From positions 2,294,001 through 2,358,000 of the forward strand of contig NZ_JBBOCT010000001.1 of the NCBI RefSeq assembly GCF_038002605.1: a DNA stretch of 64,000 nucleotides. The letters run 5' to 3'. The stretch comes from Bacillus sp. FSL K6-3431 (lineage in GTDB: Bacteria > Bacillota > Bacilli > Bacillales > Bacillaceae_C). The notes under the pieces are model-generated. The model was not told where the DNA came from. It saw only the letters and a program-made list of their open reading frames with translations, and searched no databases. Both the position numbers and the translations under genes were made by a program. Numbering within the stretch: the first letter of the stretch is position 1; the number at the start of each line of letters is the position of its first letter. This document shows positions 10,401 to 18,492 of the stretch, in pieces.

Positions 10401-10588
10401 CGCCCTCTCCAATACTCACCAAGAGCAAGTGTATCTCCAGCGTAATCAGCAGGTGGTTGTGCTCCAATTTCCCCATTATCTTCGCTTATATAAAATTGTT
10501 CGATAGATACACAATCGCGATAACGAAACCCAGCTAATTCCTGAATACGCGCCTCAAACTTTCTTTCTGTCAAAAACAAATCATTCAC
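7466..10588 (-). CDS. GH38 alpha-mannosidase, long form
   Basis: A 1040-residue alpha-mannosidase of glycoside hydrolase family 38, long type with an N-terminal beta domain as in yeast vacuolar Ams1-like enzymes. The zinc-binding motif HTVGHTHIDVAWLWR spans about residues 243-257. The catalytic nucleophile is the aspartate of LWLPDVFGYS, about D361. The alpha-mannosidase middle domain and C-terminal beta domains follow. There is no signal peptide, so it trims imported mannosides in the cytoplasm. Its start overlaps the stop of the DUF624 gene by 4 nt (ATGA), showing tight coupling. Linkage specificity cannot be read from the sequence. It works with the second GH38 and the GH125 upstream. Confidence 0.93.
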   Translation of the reverse strand: MNDLFLTERKFEARIQELAGFRYRDCVSIEQFYISEDNGEIGAQPPADYAGDTLALGEYWRGRDRYLWLHSKIDTHIQLANRQIVGLFSFGRTGGGNNSGFESLLFVNGKPYQGVDSNHEEVLFDDTVSNGSLRLDFRLWSGLEGGGEPKEQEYKLETAKIGWLDTKVDNLYFTLLAAYEVLMETNEADPAFVSLKKMISDALVIIDWTEPGSEAFYQSCYQAEKLLTETISAIDKTSEITIHTVGHTHIDVAWLWRLKHTREKSARSFSTVLQLMKRFPDYLFLQTQPQLYEYIKDDYPEIYTEMQDRIAEGQWEAGGAMWLEADCNIPSGESLVRQILYGKEFYKKEFGVDCDYLWLPDVFGYSWALPQILKKSGIKTMMTTKISWNQYNRMPHDTFNWKGIDGSEILTHFITTPEPWNGPDSWFYTYNGFISAKTVKGSWDGYRDKDLSKDLLLSYGYGDGGGGVNRHMLEMRRRFDQLPGMPNVKTSTAGEFFDKLHQNVSESDGYIHKWDGELYLEYHRGTYTSQAFMKKMNRQLELQYRRAEFLSTWLSGKKDWIGNDDLKSGWKIILRNQFHDIIPGSSITEVYDDAKLEYAEAFQIVNDVESEIISKSIINETNTVALLNVSHIQGSRNVVIPGMENHEDGIWRTSDGMALKTQKNREGWLVEVDALPSFGAKTLHFDQSVVSETISSFRYNEKRLETPFYIVEWNELGQISSLYDKEADRNILSDHENGNVLQIFEDKPLAHDAWDIDIFYQEKMEEVRELLEFDVIENGELSFSIQMKWKYHHSEISQKSTFYANDRRVDFATEVNWHEKRKMLKVAFPVDIRATEATYDIQFGNVKRPTHWNTSWDMARFETVGHQWADLSEADYGVSLLNDSKYGYDIKESNMRLTLLKSAIYPDPLADQGEHAFVYSLYPHIGDWRKAKTVEKAWDLNDPIATLHGKWDKETSFLDIDSDHVWIDAVKPAQDGNGLIIRLHEYEGRRGKVSLDVQQNISSWVETNLMEQAIGKEQSNSQITFSITPYEVKTIKLYMK

Positions 10589-11196
10589 TCCTTAGTAGCT
10601 AATTTATTTTCCAAGTAATGAAACCTCTTCATACACACCGTTATAATCCAATAGGCTGGAAGTGCGCCGCTGAAAAACGGAATAAGCCCTGGTATTTTCA
10701 AAAATAAAAATCCAATTAAAAATAAACCGAGTAAAATAAAGAAAGTAGCTTTCAAACTGACAAGTGAATAAATAAAAGATTGTTTAATATACTCTTTTAT
10801 ACTGAATTTGTATTGAACATAAATGGGAAAAAAGAAAATGAGCGTCATCATAAAAATTAGCATGAGAAAGATGAAAAAGATATAAAGAAAAAGCGATAAA
10901 AAGCCATCCATCTGTTCAGCAATGCTAAGATCAAAAAACAGGATAATACCGATCAACCAAAAAATAGCACCGATTTTATTACTGTTTTTCCATTCTTTAA
11001 AATACGTTTCTTTAAATAGCTTCCATATAGAGAAATCAAATTCTTTCATTGTCCACCTTCTAGCAACAGCAAATAACGCTATTGTCGCAGGCATGATTCC
11101 AAATATGACAAGCCCCAAAAGAGTAAATCCTAACCATAAAAAGTTTGTCCAAATCAATCTCATTATCCATTCGCTTACCTGTTGAAATACTCTCAT
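10585..11196 (-). CDS. YesL-like DUF624 membrane protein
   Basis: A 203-residue integral membrane protein of family DUF624 (YesL-like), found beside sugar importers in Bacilli; its molecular role is unknown. The start ATG at 11194-11196 has AAGGAG upstream; a longer frame to 11277 reads through non-coding sequence. The N-terminal block WTNFLWLGFTLLGLVIFG and PATIALFAVARRW are family hallmarks, followed by about four more helices including LYIFFIFLMLIFMMTLIFFF. It is coupled to the GH38 gene by a 4-nt overlap. A paralogue lies at 33093-33689 beside another importer. A role in transporter assembly or regulation is an inference. Confidence 0.85.
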   Translation of the reverse strand: MRVFQQVSEWIMRLIWTNFLWLGFTLLGLVIFGIMPATIALFAVARRWTMKEFDFSIWKLFKETYFKEWKNSNKIGAIFWLIGIILFFDLSIAEQMDGFLSLFLYIFFIFLMLIFMMTLIFFFPIYVQYKFSIKEYIKQSFIYSLVSLKATFFILLGLFLIGFLFLKIPGLIPFFSGALPAYWIITVCMKRFHYLENKLATKE

Positions 11197-11344
11197 TTGT
11201 AAAACTCCTTTATATAAAAGAGAGGACAAAGATACAATTACTTCTGTCCTCTCACAATCAGTTTGGATTCCAGCCAAATTGTAGTTGAATTCTGGGCATT
11301 AAGCAAATTTAGGGGTAACTCCACACCAGGTACTAGCTAATCAG

Positions 11345-11530
11345 CCAATTTATAAGCCACACATGTCTGATTACTAGCTACTCGGTATTTTTATGAGCCA
11401 CTCACTTCGATTGACTGGCCACTCGGCTTTTTTATGAGCCACTCGCGACTACTTACTGGCCGCTCGGCTTTTTTATGAGCCAAGTCGCGACGATTTACTG
11501 GCCGCTCGGCATTTTTATGAGCCACTCAAC
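11345..11530. repeat. 41-nt tandem repeat array, about 4.5 degenerate units
   Basis: Units of about 41 nt read TGGCCGCTCGGC, a T-run, ATGAGCCACTC and a variable tail ending CGAC..TTAC, in head-to-tail order. Units start near 11372, 11413, 11454 and 11496. The same family forms a longer array at 46395-46790. It lies between the GH125 stop and the DUF624 start. There are no unique spacers, so it is not CRISPR. Function unknown. Confidence 0.85.
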
Positions 11531-11562
11531 AAATTTCACAGCTATACGCCCAGACTGTTACA

Positions 11563-12876
11563 TCACTTCGTTATTTGTTTATGCAATGGGCTGCCTTCTA
11601 CTGCCATATCACACATGCTTAGGACAAATTCGCTAAACATGGAGTTCGACCAGGCAAACCAATCTCGGGTAAATTCTTCAGGTTTACTTGCATTGAATCC
11701 TTCATGCATAAAGCCTGTACCGCCGTCAGTTGCAATCATCGTTTGTAAGATTTTTGCTTTTTCTTCGGTACTAATACTTGTCATTCCTTGAATAGATAAT
11801 GCGATATGCCAAATATAATGATCTGGTGTATGCGGACTGCCAATTCCGGATGCTTTTTTACCTTCATAATAATACGGATTGTCTCTGCTCAACAAAAAGT
11901 TTCTCGTATTTTGATATATTGGGTCGTCAAATGAACAATAGCCCAAATAAGGAGCGGCAAGCAAGCTTGGTACGTTTGCATCGTCCATTAAATTATACCC
12001 TCCTGCACCATCTGTTTCATATACATATATTTCCCCATAAACCGGATGTTCAATCGTTCCATATATCTCAATACCAGTACGAATTTCTTGGCCTAGGTTT
12101 TTACACGCTAGTGATAAAGCTTCGTCTTGTAATACGACTTCACATATTTCAGCAGCATAATCCAATACAACAGCTGCGAACATATTAGCTGGAACGAGAT
12201 AACCATACGTACATGCATCATCACTTGGTCTAAACGCACTCCAAGTCATGCCTGTAGGAACGACTTTACTTCCTTTTCCTTCACGAGTTAGCGTATCAGA
12301 CTGTCTGACGTCCTTGCGCTCAAAACGATATGGTGACTGTTCTTCGTGGTCTTGTTCGGTTTTCCACACATTTATAATCGTTTTAATCGCTTCATGAAAA
12401 TCTTCTTCTAAATGAGCGGTTTCTCCCGTTGCTTTCCACAATAAATATCCAAGCTGTATCGGATAACATAATGAATCAATTTCATATTTCCGCTCCCAAA
12501 CATGCGGTGACATCTCTGTCACATCCGTTTGAAATCCTTTTCCGTTTGGAGAATCATTAAACGCATTTGCATATGGGTCATGTAAGATAAATTTCAGTTG
12601 CCTCTTCACAACACCAGCAAGCATATTTTTAACTTCTTCGTCTTGATTAGCGACCATTAAATATGGACGAACTTGGGCTGCTGAATCACGTAACCACATC
12701 GCAGGAATATCCCCAGTGATAACGAAGGTTGTTCCATCATCTAAATGTTTTAATGTAGTAGAAAAGGTGTTTACATAGCACTGAGCAAACATATCATGTA
12801 GCTTCGTCTCATCTGGAAATGCTACTTTGACCTTTTCGATAGTTTCTTGCAATGAATTCGGTAATATTGAGTTCAT
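11563..12876 (-). CDS. GH125 exo-alpha-1,6-mannosidase
   Basis: A 437-residue family 125 glycoside hydrolase, the metal-independent inverting exo-alpha-1,6-mannosidase family. The signature FVITGDIPAMWLRDS spans residues 51-65, DPYANAFN near 105, WERKYEIDSLCYP near 133, TGMTWSAFRPSDDA near 215 and FTRDWFAWSNS near 413. The length is normal for the family. There is no signal peptide, so it acts on imported oligomannosides. Its start codon shares one base with the stop of the GH38 gene upstream (TAATG), a sign of coupled translation. The GH38/GH125 pairing resembles streptococcal N-glycan-degrading loci, so high-mannose N-glycan or alpha-mannan fragments are likely substrates. Confidence 0.94.
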   Translation of the reverse strand: MNSILPNSLQETIEKVKVAFPDETKLHDMFAQCYVNTFSTTLKHLDDGTTFVITGDIPAMWLRDSAAQVRPYLMVANQDEEVKNMLAGVVKRQLKFILHDPYANAFNDSPNGKGFQTDVTEMSPHVWERKYEIDSLCYPIQLGYLLWKATGETAHLEEDFHEAIKTIINVWKTEQDHEEQSPYRFERKDVRQSDTLTREGKGSKVVPTGMTWSAFRPSDDACTYGYLVPANMFAAVVLDYAAEICEVVLQDEALSLACKNLGQEIRTGIEIYGTIEHPVYGEIYVYETDGAGGYNLMDDANVPSLLAAPYLGYCSFDDPIYQNTRNFLLSRDNPYYYEGKKASGIGSPHTPDHYIWHIALSIQGMTSISTEEKAKILQTMIATDGGTGFMHEGFNASKPEEFTRDWFAWSNSMFSEFVLSMCDMAVEGSPLHKQITK

Positions 12877-15584
12877 TATTTTTTTCCCTCCATGGCAACT
12901 GTCATAATTTTATATTTACTTACAGGCATATTTGTATAAGTCTCGCCGACCTGTTCTAATTTCTCCTCGATAATATTGCTCGAAAAGTAATTAGCAATAT
13001 GTGGACTTTCAATGGATAAACTCTTTTCAGCGTCTGCTGGATTGTAAAATCTCATCAAAATATCGTCTTGTTTTTCTCCCTTTTTCAAGCTTGTAAAAAC
13101 TAATCCATCACTGTTCCAATCTATAAATGAACCATTTGTAGGAATAGATCCTGCTCTCATCTCAGTTTGTTGGCAGACAATAGGGGTTTGGAAATCATAT
13201 GCTTGCTCATACACTTTTGCCTGAATGGCATTACCTTTATGTGGAATGACAAACCATTCAGCTGTCTGGGTTCCTAAACATTGTGCTTCCGGTGTTGGGA
13301 AATAACCCCAATCACCAAGCTCTGACACGGATCGTAACACGGTTACAGCCAATGTCGTTTGTTCTTCAAGTACTTCATATTCATGTAAGCCTTTTGTCGC
13401 AACTGCTAAACCATATTCTCCATCAGATAATGATGCAAAGGATTGTTGATGATGATCAAAGCTAGGATTTTCCCATTCTGCTTCAGGCTTATTTGGTCTT
13501 TGTACAATCTCGAAGGCACTCTCTGCTAAATGATAATCTGTTTGTAAATTTGTTGGATAAAGTACGCGCAGTCGATGATCTTTAGCTGTATTGTCAATGT
13601 TTACTTTTACAGCTAATCCTTCTGAATCTTTGTCTAATGTTAAAATTGTTTTCAACACAAGCGTTGTCATTTCTTCAGATCTTCCTACTTCGCGATCACG
13701 ATGCCAAACAAGTCGATCTTTCATATCCTCTAGCTCAGCCGCAGCTGATACTGGGATTTCCCATTCATGTGTTATTTCCATCATTGCCCTTGCCGCATTG
13801 TTTTCGATAATTTGGATATCCGCTTTGAGCGATGATGTTGTATAAGGTTTTTCATTCATACCTTTCTTAAACATATATTCATTACCGATGTCGCTCGTAT
13901 TCTCATATCCGCCAACATGATAATAACCTTTTCCAGACGACTTATGTTCAATGTCGTATGTACCATTATCATGAACGGAAATCCGTATATGATCATTTTC
14001 CATCACGCGATCATTTTTCATCATGAACGTTTCATCCGTCTTAGCTAGCTTTTCTACAAGAAAATACGTTTGATAACCCAATGCTGGAAGTTCGTCAGTT
14101 GCAAAAACAATTTTCAATTTCCTAGCGAAGTAAGGCTGTCTAAATGCATCATCTGGCAAGTCATAACCAAATTCCACACCTGCATCTTCAATCGAAGCGG
14201 CTTGTACTTCTCCGGAAGCATTAACGATTGCTAGTTCTGGTAATACTTTTTCTTTTAGATAATCTGGTATTTTAGTAAATGACATATCTCTAAAATACAC
14301 ACGCTCATAATCTATCACTTTTTCAATCACTGTATGTCTATCATGACCAACAGTATTGAAGACAACGAGCGGTTTTGCATGACTAAATCCTACAGGTGCA
14401 TTTATTTCTATTTTATCGGTCAATTTCTCCATTTGTTCTTGAATGATCATATCTGTCATTTGCTCGACTTTTTTAAACCTTGTCACCATTTCTTCATGTA
14501 CTTCATCAATAGAACAGCCACAAATACTATCATGTGGATGATTCTGCATTAACTGTTTCCATGCAAAACGCAAATAGTCTTCTGGATATTCTTCACCAAG
14601 CATGTAGACAAATGTCGATAGTGGCTCTGCAAGTCTTTCCAATTTAATTTGGCAAAGATGGTTCATTTGTTTCAAATAAATTCGAGCGGAAGCTGTATTT
14701 ACAAGTGTTGACCAGCCATCCGTTCTTTGATTTCTTAATTCACCTTGAACCGTTTGTAAATTTTCCGGCAAGGTTTTCTGCACAGCTTCCATATAATCAG
14801 AAAAATTAGAATGAACGAATTCGATATCTGGATATAAATTCTGCGCCATTCGAATTGCTTCAGGTAAATCTTTTTGTAATGGCTGATGATCGCAACCATT
14901 CATATATAATAAATGCGGTGTAGAAGCATATTTCCTAGCATCAGATAGTTTTTGCTCCCAGAACTGCTGTGCTTCCTCTTTTGAAGTCGGCACTTCATTA
15001 CCATTTGAATACCAGTTAGCTAGTAATATACCAAGTACACTTGATCCATCTGGAGATTGCCATTCCAATTCTGAAAATGGTGATTCGAAATTGACACTAT
15101 CGCTAACCATATTGTTGAAACCTGTTGGCTTTACACCTCTTCCAAATGTCGCAGTTGAAATCCCAGCCTGCTGTAACATCTGTGGCGCTTGTCCATACAC
15201 TCCAAATGTATCAGGAAAATAACCCAGTTTTGAGAAAGAACCAAATTTCTCTGCGTCATGCATACCAATAATTAGATTACGTACATTTGCCTCTGCGCTT
15301 GTTAAAAAGGCATCCTGCAAAATATACCATGGGCCAATAATAATTTTATTTTCTTCAATATACTTTTTTAGTATTTCACGTTTCTCCGGTCTAATTTCTA
15401 AATAATCATCTACCGCAATGGTTTGACCATCCAAGTGAAAGCTTTTATATTCAGGATCATTTTCTAGCTTTTCTAGTAAATCATCCATTAGTTTTACTAA
15501 GTAATAACGATGCTTTTCAAAAGGTAAATACCATTCCCTGTCCCAATGTGAGTGGGAGATAATATGAGCTGTTGTTTTTGTCAT
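12876..15584 (-). CDS. GH38 alpha-mannosidase, short form
   Basis: A 902-residue GH38 enzyme of the bacterial short type (MngB/SpGH38-like). The N-terminal zinc motif HIISHSHWDREWYLP covers residues 7-21 and the nucleophile is D125 in GYFPDTFGVYGQ; NHPHDSICGCSIDEVHEEM near 345 is also typical. I start it at the ATG at 15582-15584, directly before the motif. AAGGGA lies 13 nt upstream, a little far, and an in-frame GTG at 15648-15650 would add 22 residues encoded by a region that holds a cre site. It heads the mannoside operon and has no signal peptide. The likely role is exo-trimming of alpha-1,2/1,3-mannose. Confidence 0.92.
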   Translation of the reverse strand: MTKTTAHIISHSHWDREWYLPFEKHRYYLVKLMDDLLEKLENDPEYKSFHLDGQTIAVDDYLEIRPEKREILKKYIEENKIIIGPWYILQDAFLTSAEANVRNLIIGMHDAEKFGSFSKLGYFPDTFGVYGQAPQMLQQAGISTATFGRGVKPTGFNNMVSDSVNFESPFSELEWQSPDGSSVLGILLANWYSNGNEVPTSKEEAQQFWEQKLSDARKYASTPHLLYMNGCDHQPLQKDLPEAIRMAQNLYPDIEFVHSNFSDYMEAVQKTLPENLQTVQGELRNQRTDGWSTLVNTASARIYLKQMNHLCQIKLERLAEPLSTFVYMLGEEYPEDYLRFAWKQLMQNHPHDSICGCSIDEVHEEMVTRFKKVEQMTDMIIQEQMEKLTDKIEINAPVGFSHAKPLVVFNTVGHDRHTVIEKVIDYERVYFRDMSFTKIPDYLKEKVLPELAIVNASGEVQAASIEDAGVEFGYDLPDDAFRQPYFARKLKIVFATDELPALGYQTYFLVEKLAKTDETFMMKNDRVMENDHIRISVHDNGTYDIEHKSSGKGYYHVGGYENTSDIGNEYMFKKGMNEKPYTTSSLKADIQIIENNAARAMMEITHEWEIPVSAAAELEDMKDRLVWHRDREVGRSEEMTTLVLKTILTLDKDSEGLAVKVNIDNTAKDHRLRVLYPTNLQTDYHLAESAFEIVQRPNKPEAEWENPSFDHHQQSFASLSDGEYGLAVATKGLHEYEVLEEQTTLAVTVLRSVSELGDWGYFPTPEAQCLGTQTAEWFVIPHKGNAIQAKVYEQAYDFQTPIVCQQTEMRAGSIPTNGSFIDWNSDGLVFTSLKKGEKQDDILMRFYNPADAEKSLSIESPHIANYFSSNIIEEKLEQVGETYTNMPVSKYKIMTVAMEGKK

Positions 15585-15630
15585 GTAATATTCACAATCC
15601 CTTCCATAATTGAGCTTTTTTCCAACACAC

Positions 15631-15646
15631 TGGAAAGCGCTGTCAA
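15631..15646 (-). promoter_or_regulatory. Candidate CcpA cre site, proximal
   Basis: On the minus strand TTGACAGCGCTTTCCA matches the cre consensus WTGNNARCGNWWWCAW at 15 of 16 positions. It lies 47 nt before the GH38 start codon and downstream of the candidate promoter, so it would act as a roadblock for catabolite repression. Confidence 0.6.
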
Positions 15647-15700
15647 CCACGCTTAAACTTCTTGTTAAAAATAAACTTTTATCTGTATATTACTTTAGTT

Positions 15701-15716
15701 TTATATACGCTTTCAT
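15701..15716 (-). promoter_or_regulatory. Candidate CcpA cre site, distal
   Basis: On the minus strand ATGAAAGCGTATATAA matches the cre consensus at 15 of 16 positions. It lies 70 nt from the proximal site. Two sites in one leader fit tight carbon catabolite control of the mannoside operon. Confidence 0.55.
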
Positions 15717-15752
15717 TTCCTATTTCTATTAATTATCTTCTCTTGCATCTCT

Positions 15753-15781
15753 ACATTAGTTTTCTACAAACGTAAAGTCAA
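15753..15781 (-). promoter_or_regulatory. Candidate sigma-A promoter of the mannoside operon
   Basis: On the minus strand TTGACT (15776-15781), a 17-nt spacer and TAATGT (15753-15758). The -35 is good and the -10 is weak. Transcription would start near 15745 and run through both cre sites into the GH38 gene. Confidence 0.4.
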
Positions 15782-15894
15782 TAAGGCTGAAACAATGCAT
15801 AAGTTTTTTTCACTAATTCTAAATTATGTGCATATGAATAAATACTTTATACAGATTCGGCTATCCTACGATAAATGTTATTTTATAAAAAACA

Positions 15895-15961
15895 AAAAGA
15901 ATCATTCCTTTCGATATGGTGTTGTCTCTACAGCAAACACCGCGAAAGGAATGATTCTTTT
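15895..15961. terminator. Long bidirectional terminator hairpin
   Basis: A 19-bp perfect outer stem (15895-15913 with 15943-15961, core GAATCATTCCTTTCG) plus an inner stem GGTGTT / AACACC. Oligo-A/T tracts flank both ends. It separates the oxidoreductase operon from the mannoside operon; the element at 15968 abuts it. Confidence 0.8.
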
Positions 15962-15967
15962 ATAAAG

Positions 15968-16178
15968 TGAAACTTCAATCAGTGAGGGTTTTCTATCATC
16001 CCGCACTGATTGTTAAGGAACTCAGGCTAAGGTCGCCGCGTCCTGCGGCAACGCCTGAGTGACCAACATCCTGTTGGCCTGAACCAATCGGGTCTTTACG
16101 GGCAGTTGATCCCCCAATTTCTCTTCATTACTTTTACTAGGATCCTTGAAGTGGGGTTTTTACTGCGCGTTAATCTGC
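15968..16178 (+). mobile_element. IS200/IS605-like non-autonomous element, copy 1
   Basis: A 211-nt structured element with no reading frame, about 85-90% identical by eye to the copy at 25132-25342. In order: hairpin CAGTGAGGG/CCCGCACTG (one mismatch); a stem CTCAGGC/GCCTGAG enclosing GCCGC/GCGGC; hairpin CCAACA/TGTTGG; and a right-end hairpin ending AAGTGGGG, then TTTTTACTGC and TTAATCTGC. Both copies follow the hexamer ATAAAG (here 15962-15967) and show no target duplication. This suits single-strand transposition by a Y1 transposase supplied in trans. The middle part resembles a TnpB guide-RNA scaffold in layout; this is an inference. Confidence 0.55.
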
Positions 16179-16223
16179 GAAAAATTATTGTACTGAGCTA
16201 ACGTTTTCTCACAAAGAGTATAA

Positions 16224-17210
16224 TTAACTTAGTTCAACTCTTGTCTTTTCCTGATGTGACTTTGCTGCCGCTTCATTAATCAAAGTTAAGTTCAAGACGT
16301 CTTCTTTCGTAATAGATGGTGTTGTTTCGTTCTGGATCGCCTGCACCCATTGTTCCATCGGCATTGGTAATGAGCTAACTGTCTCCGCAGAAATTACTTC
16401 ATCACCATGACGACTACTTAGACGGATCTGGCCTTCTTCAATCATGATTGATCCTTCTGTGCCATAAAGTTCTAACTGAAACGGGCTGCCATGAGAAACG
16501 AAGCTTGTTTCAATTATACCAAGTGCTCCAGATTCATACTCGACTAATACAACCGCATTATCGTCTACACCGTGATTATTAATTTCTTGTAAACGCGCTT
16601 GTACAGCTGTAGCCTTGCCAGCTAAACGATTTGTTAAATAAATCGGATGTGCGCCAAGGTCCATCAGAGCTCCGCCACCAGTCTCTTCCAAATTAAAGAA
16701 ACGTTCTGGAAGCCAACCGCTTGCTTGTCCTTCTGGAGCAACTGCGCCATTATGAGCGAAGCGACAACGGATCGTCGTTAATTTCCCTAATTTTCCTGCT
16801 TGCAATGCTTTTTCTGCATATACAAATGGGCTATCTGTTAACTTAGGCAATGATACCATTAGCTTTACGCCTTGCTCCTCTACAGCTTGATAGATTTGCT
16901 CGCAAGCTTCTGTCGAAAAAGCTAATACCTTTTCAGTGAAAATATGTTTCTTATGATTTGCCGCAGCAACCATTACTTCTGTGTGCAAATTTGTTGGTGT
17001 AGTAACAATAACAGCGTCGATTTCAGGATTCGCAAGTACAGATTCTAATTCTTGTTCAAAAGGCACTCCCAATTCATCTGCCCATTGTTTACCACGTTCC
17101 GCATCTTCATCCCATACTAATTCAATGGAAATTTGATCGTTTGCCTTTGCACCTCTTGCATAATCATCCGCATGTACATGCCATCTACTTAATAATGCTA
17201 CCTTAATCAT
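16224..17210 (-). CDS. Gfo/Idh/MocA-family sugar oxidoreductase
   Basis: A 328-residue NAD(P)-dependent dehydrogenase of the Gfo/Idh/MocA family. The N-terminal Rossmann segment is atypical, MIKVALLSRWHVHADDYARG, lacking the usual GxGxxG. TPTNLHTEVMVAAANHKKHIFTEK near residues 74-97 carries the family's EK signature, and GGALMDLGAHPIYLTNRL near 180 carries the catalytic-site histidine. The start ATG at 17208-17210 has GGGAGAGG upstream; a longer frame reaches into a repeat. It is the last gene of the importer operon after a second paralogue. It may oxidise or epimerise an imported sugar, cyclitol or sugar acid; the substrate is unknown. Confidence 0.85.
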   Translation of the reverse strand: MIKVALLSRWHVHADDYARGAKANDQISIELVWDEDAERGKQWADELGVPFEQELESVLANPEIDAVIVTTPTNLHTEVMVAAANHKKHIFTEKVLAFSTEACEQIYQAVEEQGVKLMVSLPKLTDSPFVYAEKALQAGKLGKLTTIRCRFAHNGAVAPEGQASGWLPERFFNLEETGGGALMDLGAHPIYLTNRLAGKATAVQARLQEINNHGVDDNAVVLVEYESGALGIIETSFVSHGSPFQLELYGTEGSIMIEEGQIRLSSRHGDEVISAETVSSLPMPMEQWVQAIQNETTPSITKEDVLNLTLINEAAAKSHQEKTRVELS

Positions 17211-17240
17211 AAAAACCTCTCCCTTTTTAAGAAAAGCAGA

Positions 17241-17300
17241 AGCGCCTTGACAGCCGGACAAGACCCACAAGGATACGGATCCCTCGGTATACTAGGCGCT
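17241..17300. repeat. Short Bacillaceae-type intergenic repeat
   Basis: Bounded by inverted ends AGCGCCT (17241-17247) and AGGCGCT (17294-17300), with GACAGCCGGACAAG inside and TAGAGCTAAA after. It resembles the common small palindromic repeats seen between Bacillus genes. It lies between the two oxidoreductase genes and could form a hairpin in the mRNA. Confidence 0.5.
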
Positions 17301-17347
17301 AGAGCTAAATTAATTTAATTTATATATTTTATTTTACCTGTCTCATA

Positions 17348-18430
17348 TCAATCGAAATAAACAGCTTTTCCTGTTTTTGCAGATTCATAGATTGCTTCTA
17401 AAATTTGAGTAACAACGAGCGCTTCCGCAGGTTTTACAACCGGTTCTGTGTCATTAATAACACTTTCCACCCATAAGCGTGCTTCTAAGTCTGAATCATT
17501 TTCTACTTTACCGTCATAAAATGCAACGCCACCGGCACCAAGTTCAATTTTATTCGTGTAAAGTTTACCCATATCTTCCCCATTCAAGCGCAAACCATCT
17601 TTCATATCTGCTCCGCCTTCTGTCCCACTAAGGCTACATTTCGCTTCATCCACATCAAGCGAATTCAATGCCCAGCTTGATTCAAGCACAATCGTTGCAC
17701 CATTTTCCATTGTAATAAATCCGAATGCAGAGTCCTCTACAGTAAATTTCTCTGGATCCCAAGGACCCCATGCATTTGCAGCATCTTTCTTTTTCCCTAA
17801 TTTATGATTGACCGAACCCATAACAGACTTTGGCTTGTAGTTATCCATCATCCATAGCGTTAAATCAAGTGCATGTGTACCAATATCAATTAGTGGACCG
17901 CCGCCTTGCTTTTCTTCATCTAGAAACACGCCCCATGTCGGAACAGCTCTTCTACGAATTGCATGTGCTTTCGCGTAATATACTTCACCTAGATCTCCGC
18001 GTTTACACACATTATGTAAGTATTGGCTATCCGGTCTGAAACGATTATTATAACCAACAGTCAACTTTTTGCCTGTCCGTTCCGAAGCTTCCACCATTAA
18101 TTTTGCTTGTTCTGTGTTGATTGCCATTGGCTTTTCACACATTACATGCTTGTCAGCTTCCATCGCTGCAATGGAGATTTCCGCATGAGAAATATTAGGT
18201 GTCAATACGTGAACAATATCAATCTCTTTATCTTGCAAAAGTTCTTCATAATTTTCATACACTTTCGCGTCAGCGCTTCCATATTGAGCAGCAGCTTTCT
18301 CCGCTTTTTCTATTTCAATATCACAAAATGCAACCATTTCTACTTGGTCTACCTTGCTAAGACTGGGCATATGCTTGCCATTAGCAATTCCCCCACAACC
18401 GACGATAGCAACTTTTAATTTTTTCGTCAT
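17348..18430 (-). CDS. Gfo/Idh/MocA-family sugar oxidoreductase
   Basis: A 360-residue NAD(P)-dependent oxidoreductase. The dinucleotide-binding motif VAIVGCGGIANGKHMPS is at residues 7-23; HVMCEKPMAI near 94-103 contains the conserved EKP, and GGGPLIDIGTHALDLTLW near 177 supplies the catalytic-site aspartate and histidine. The sequence fits the large branch that includes inositol 2-dehydrogenase-like and glucose-fructose-oxidoreductase-like enzymes. It follows the permease genes by 62 nt and precedes a divergent paralogue, so the pair may catalyse successive steps such as oxidation and re-reduction. The exact substrate is not evident. Confidence 0.88.
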   Translation of the reverse strand: MTKKLKVAIVGCGGIANGKHMPSLSKVDQVEMVAFCDIEIEKAEKAAAQYGSADAKVYENYEELLQDKEIDIVHVLTPNISHAEISIAAMEADKHVMCEKPMAINTEQAKLMVEASERTGKKLTVGYNNRFRPDSQYLHNVCKRGDLGEVYYAKAHAIRRRAVPTWGVFLDEEKQGGGPLIDIGTHALDLTLWMMDNYKPKSVMGSVNHKLGKKKDAANAWGPWDPEKFTVEDSAFGFITMENGATIVLESSWALNSLDVDEAKCSLSGTEGGADMKDGLRLNGEDMGKLYTNKIELGAGGVAFYDGKVENDSDLEARLWVESVINDTEPVVKPAEALVVTQILEAIYESAKTGKAVYFD

Positions 18431-18492
18431 GATTCATTCTCCTTTTAAACTAAATATTTTTTATTTGATACATTGTAATACCTTCTCACATT

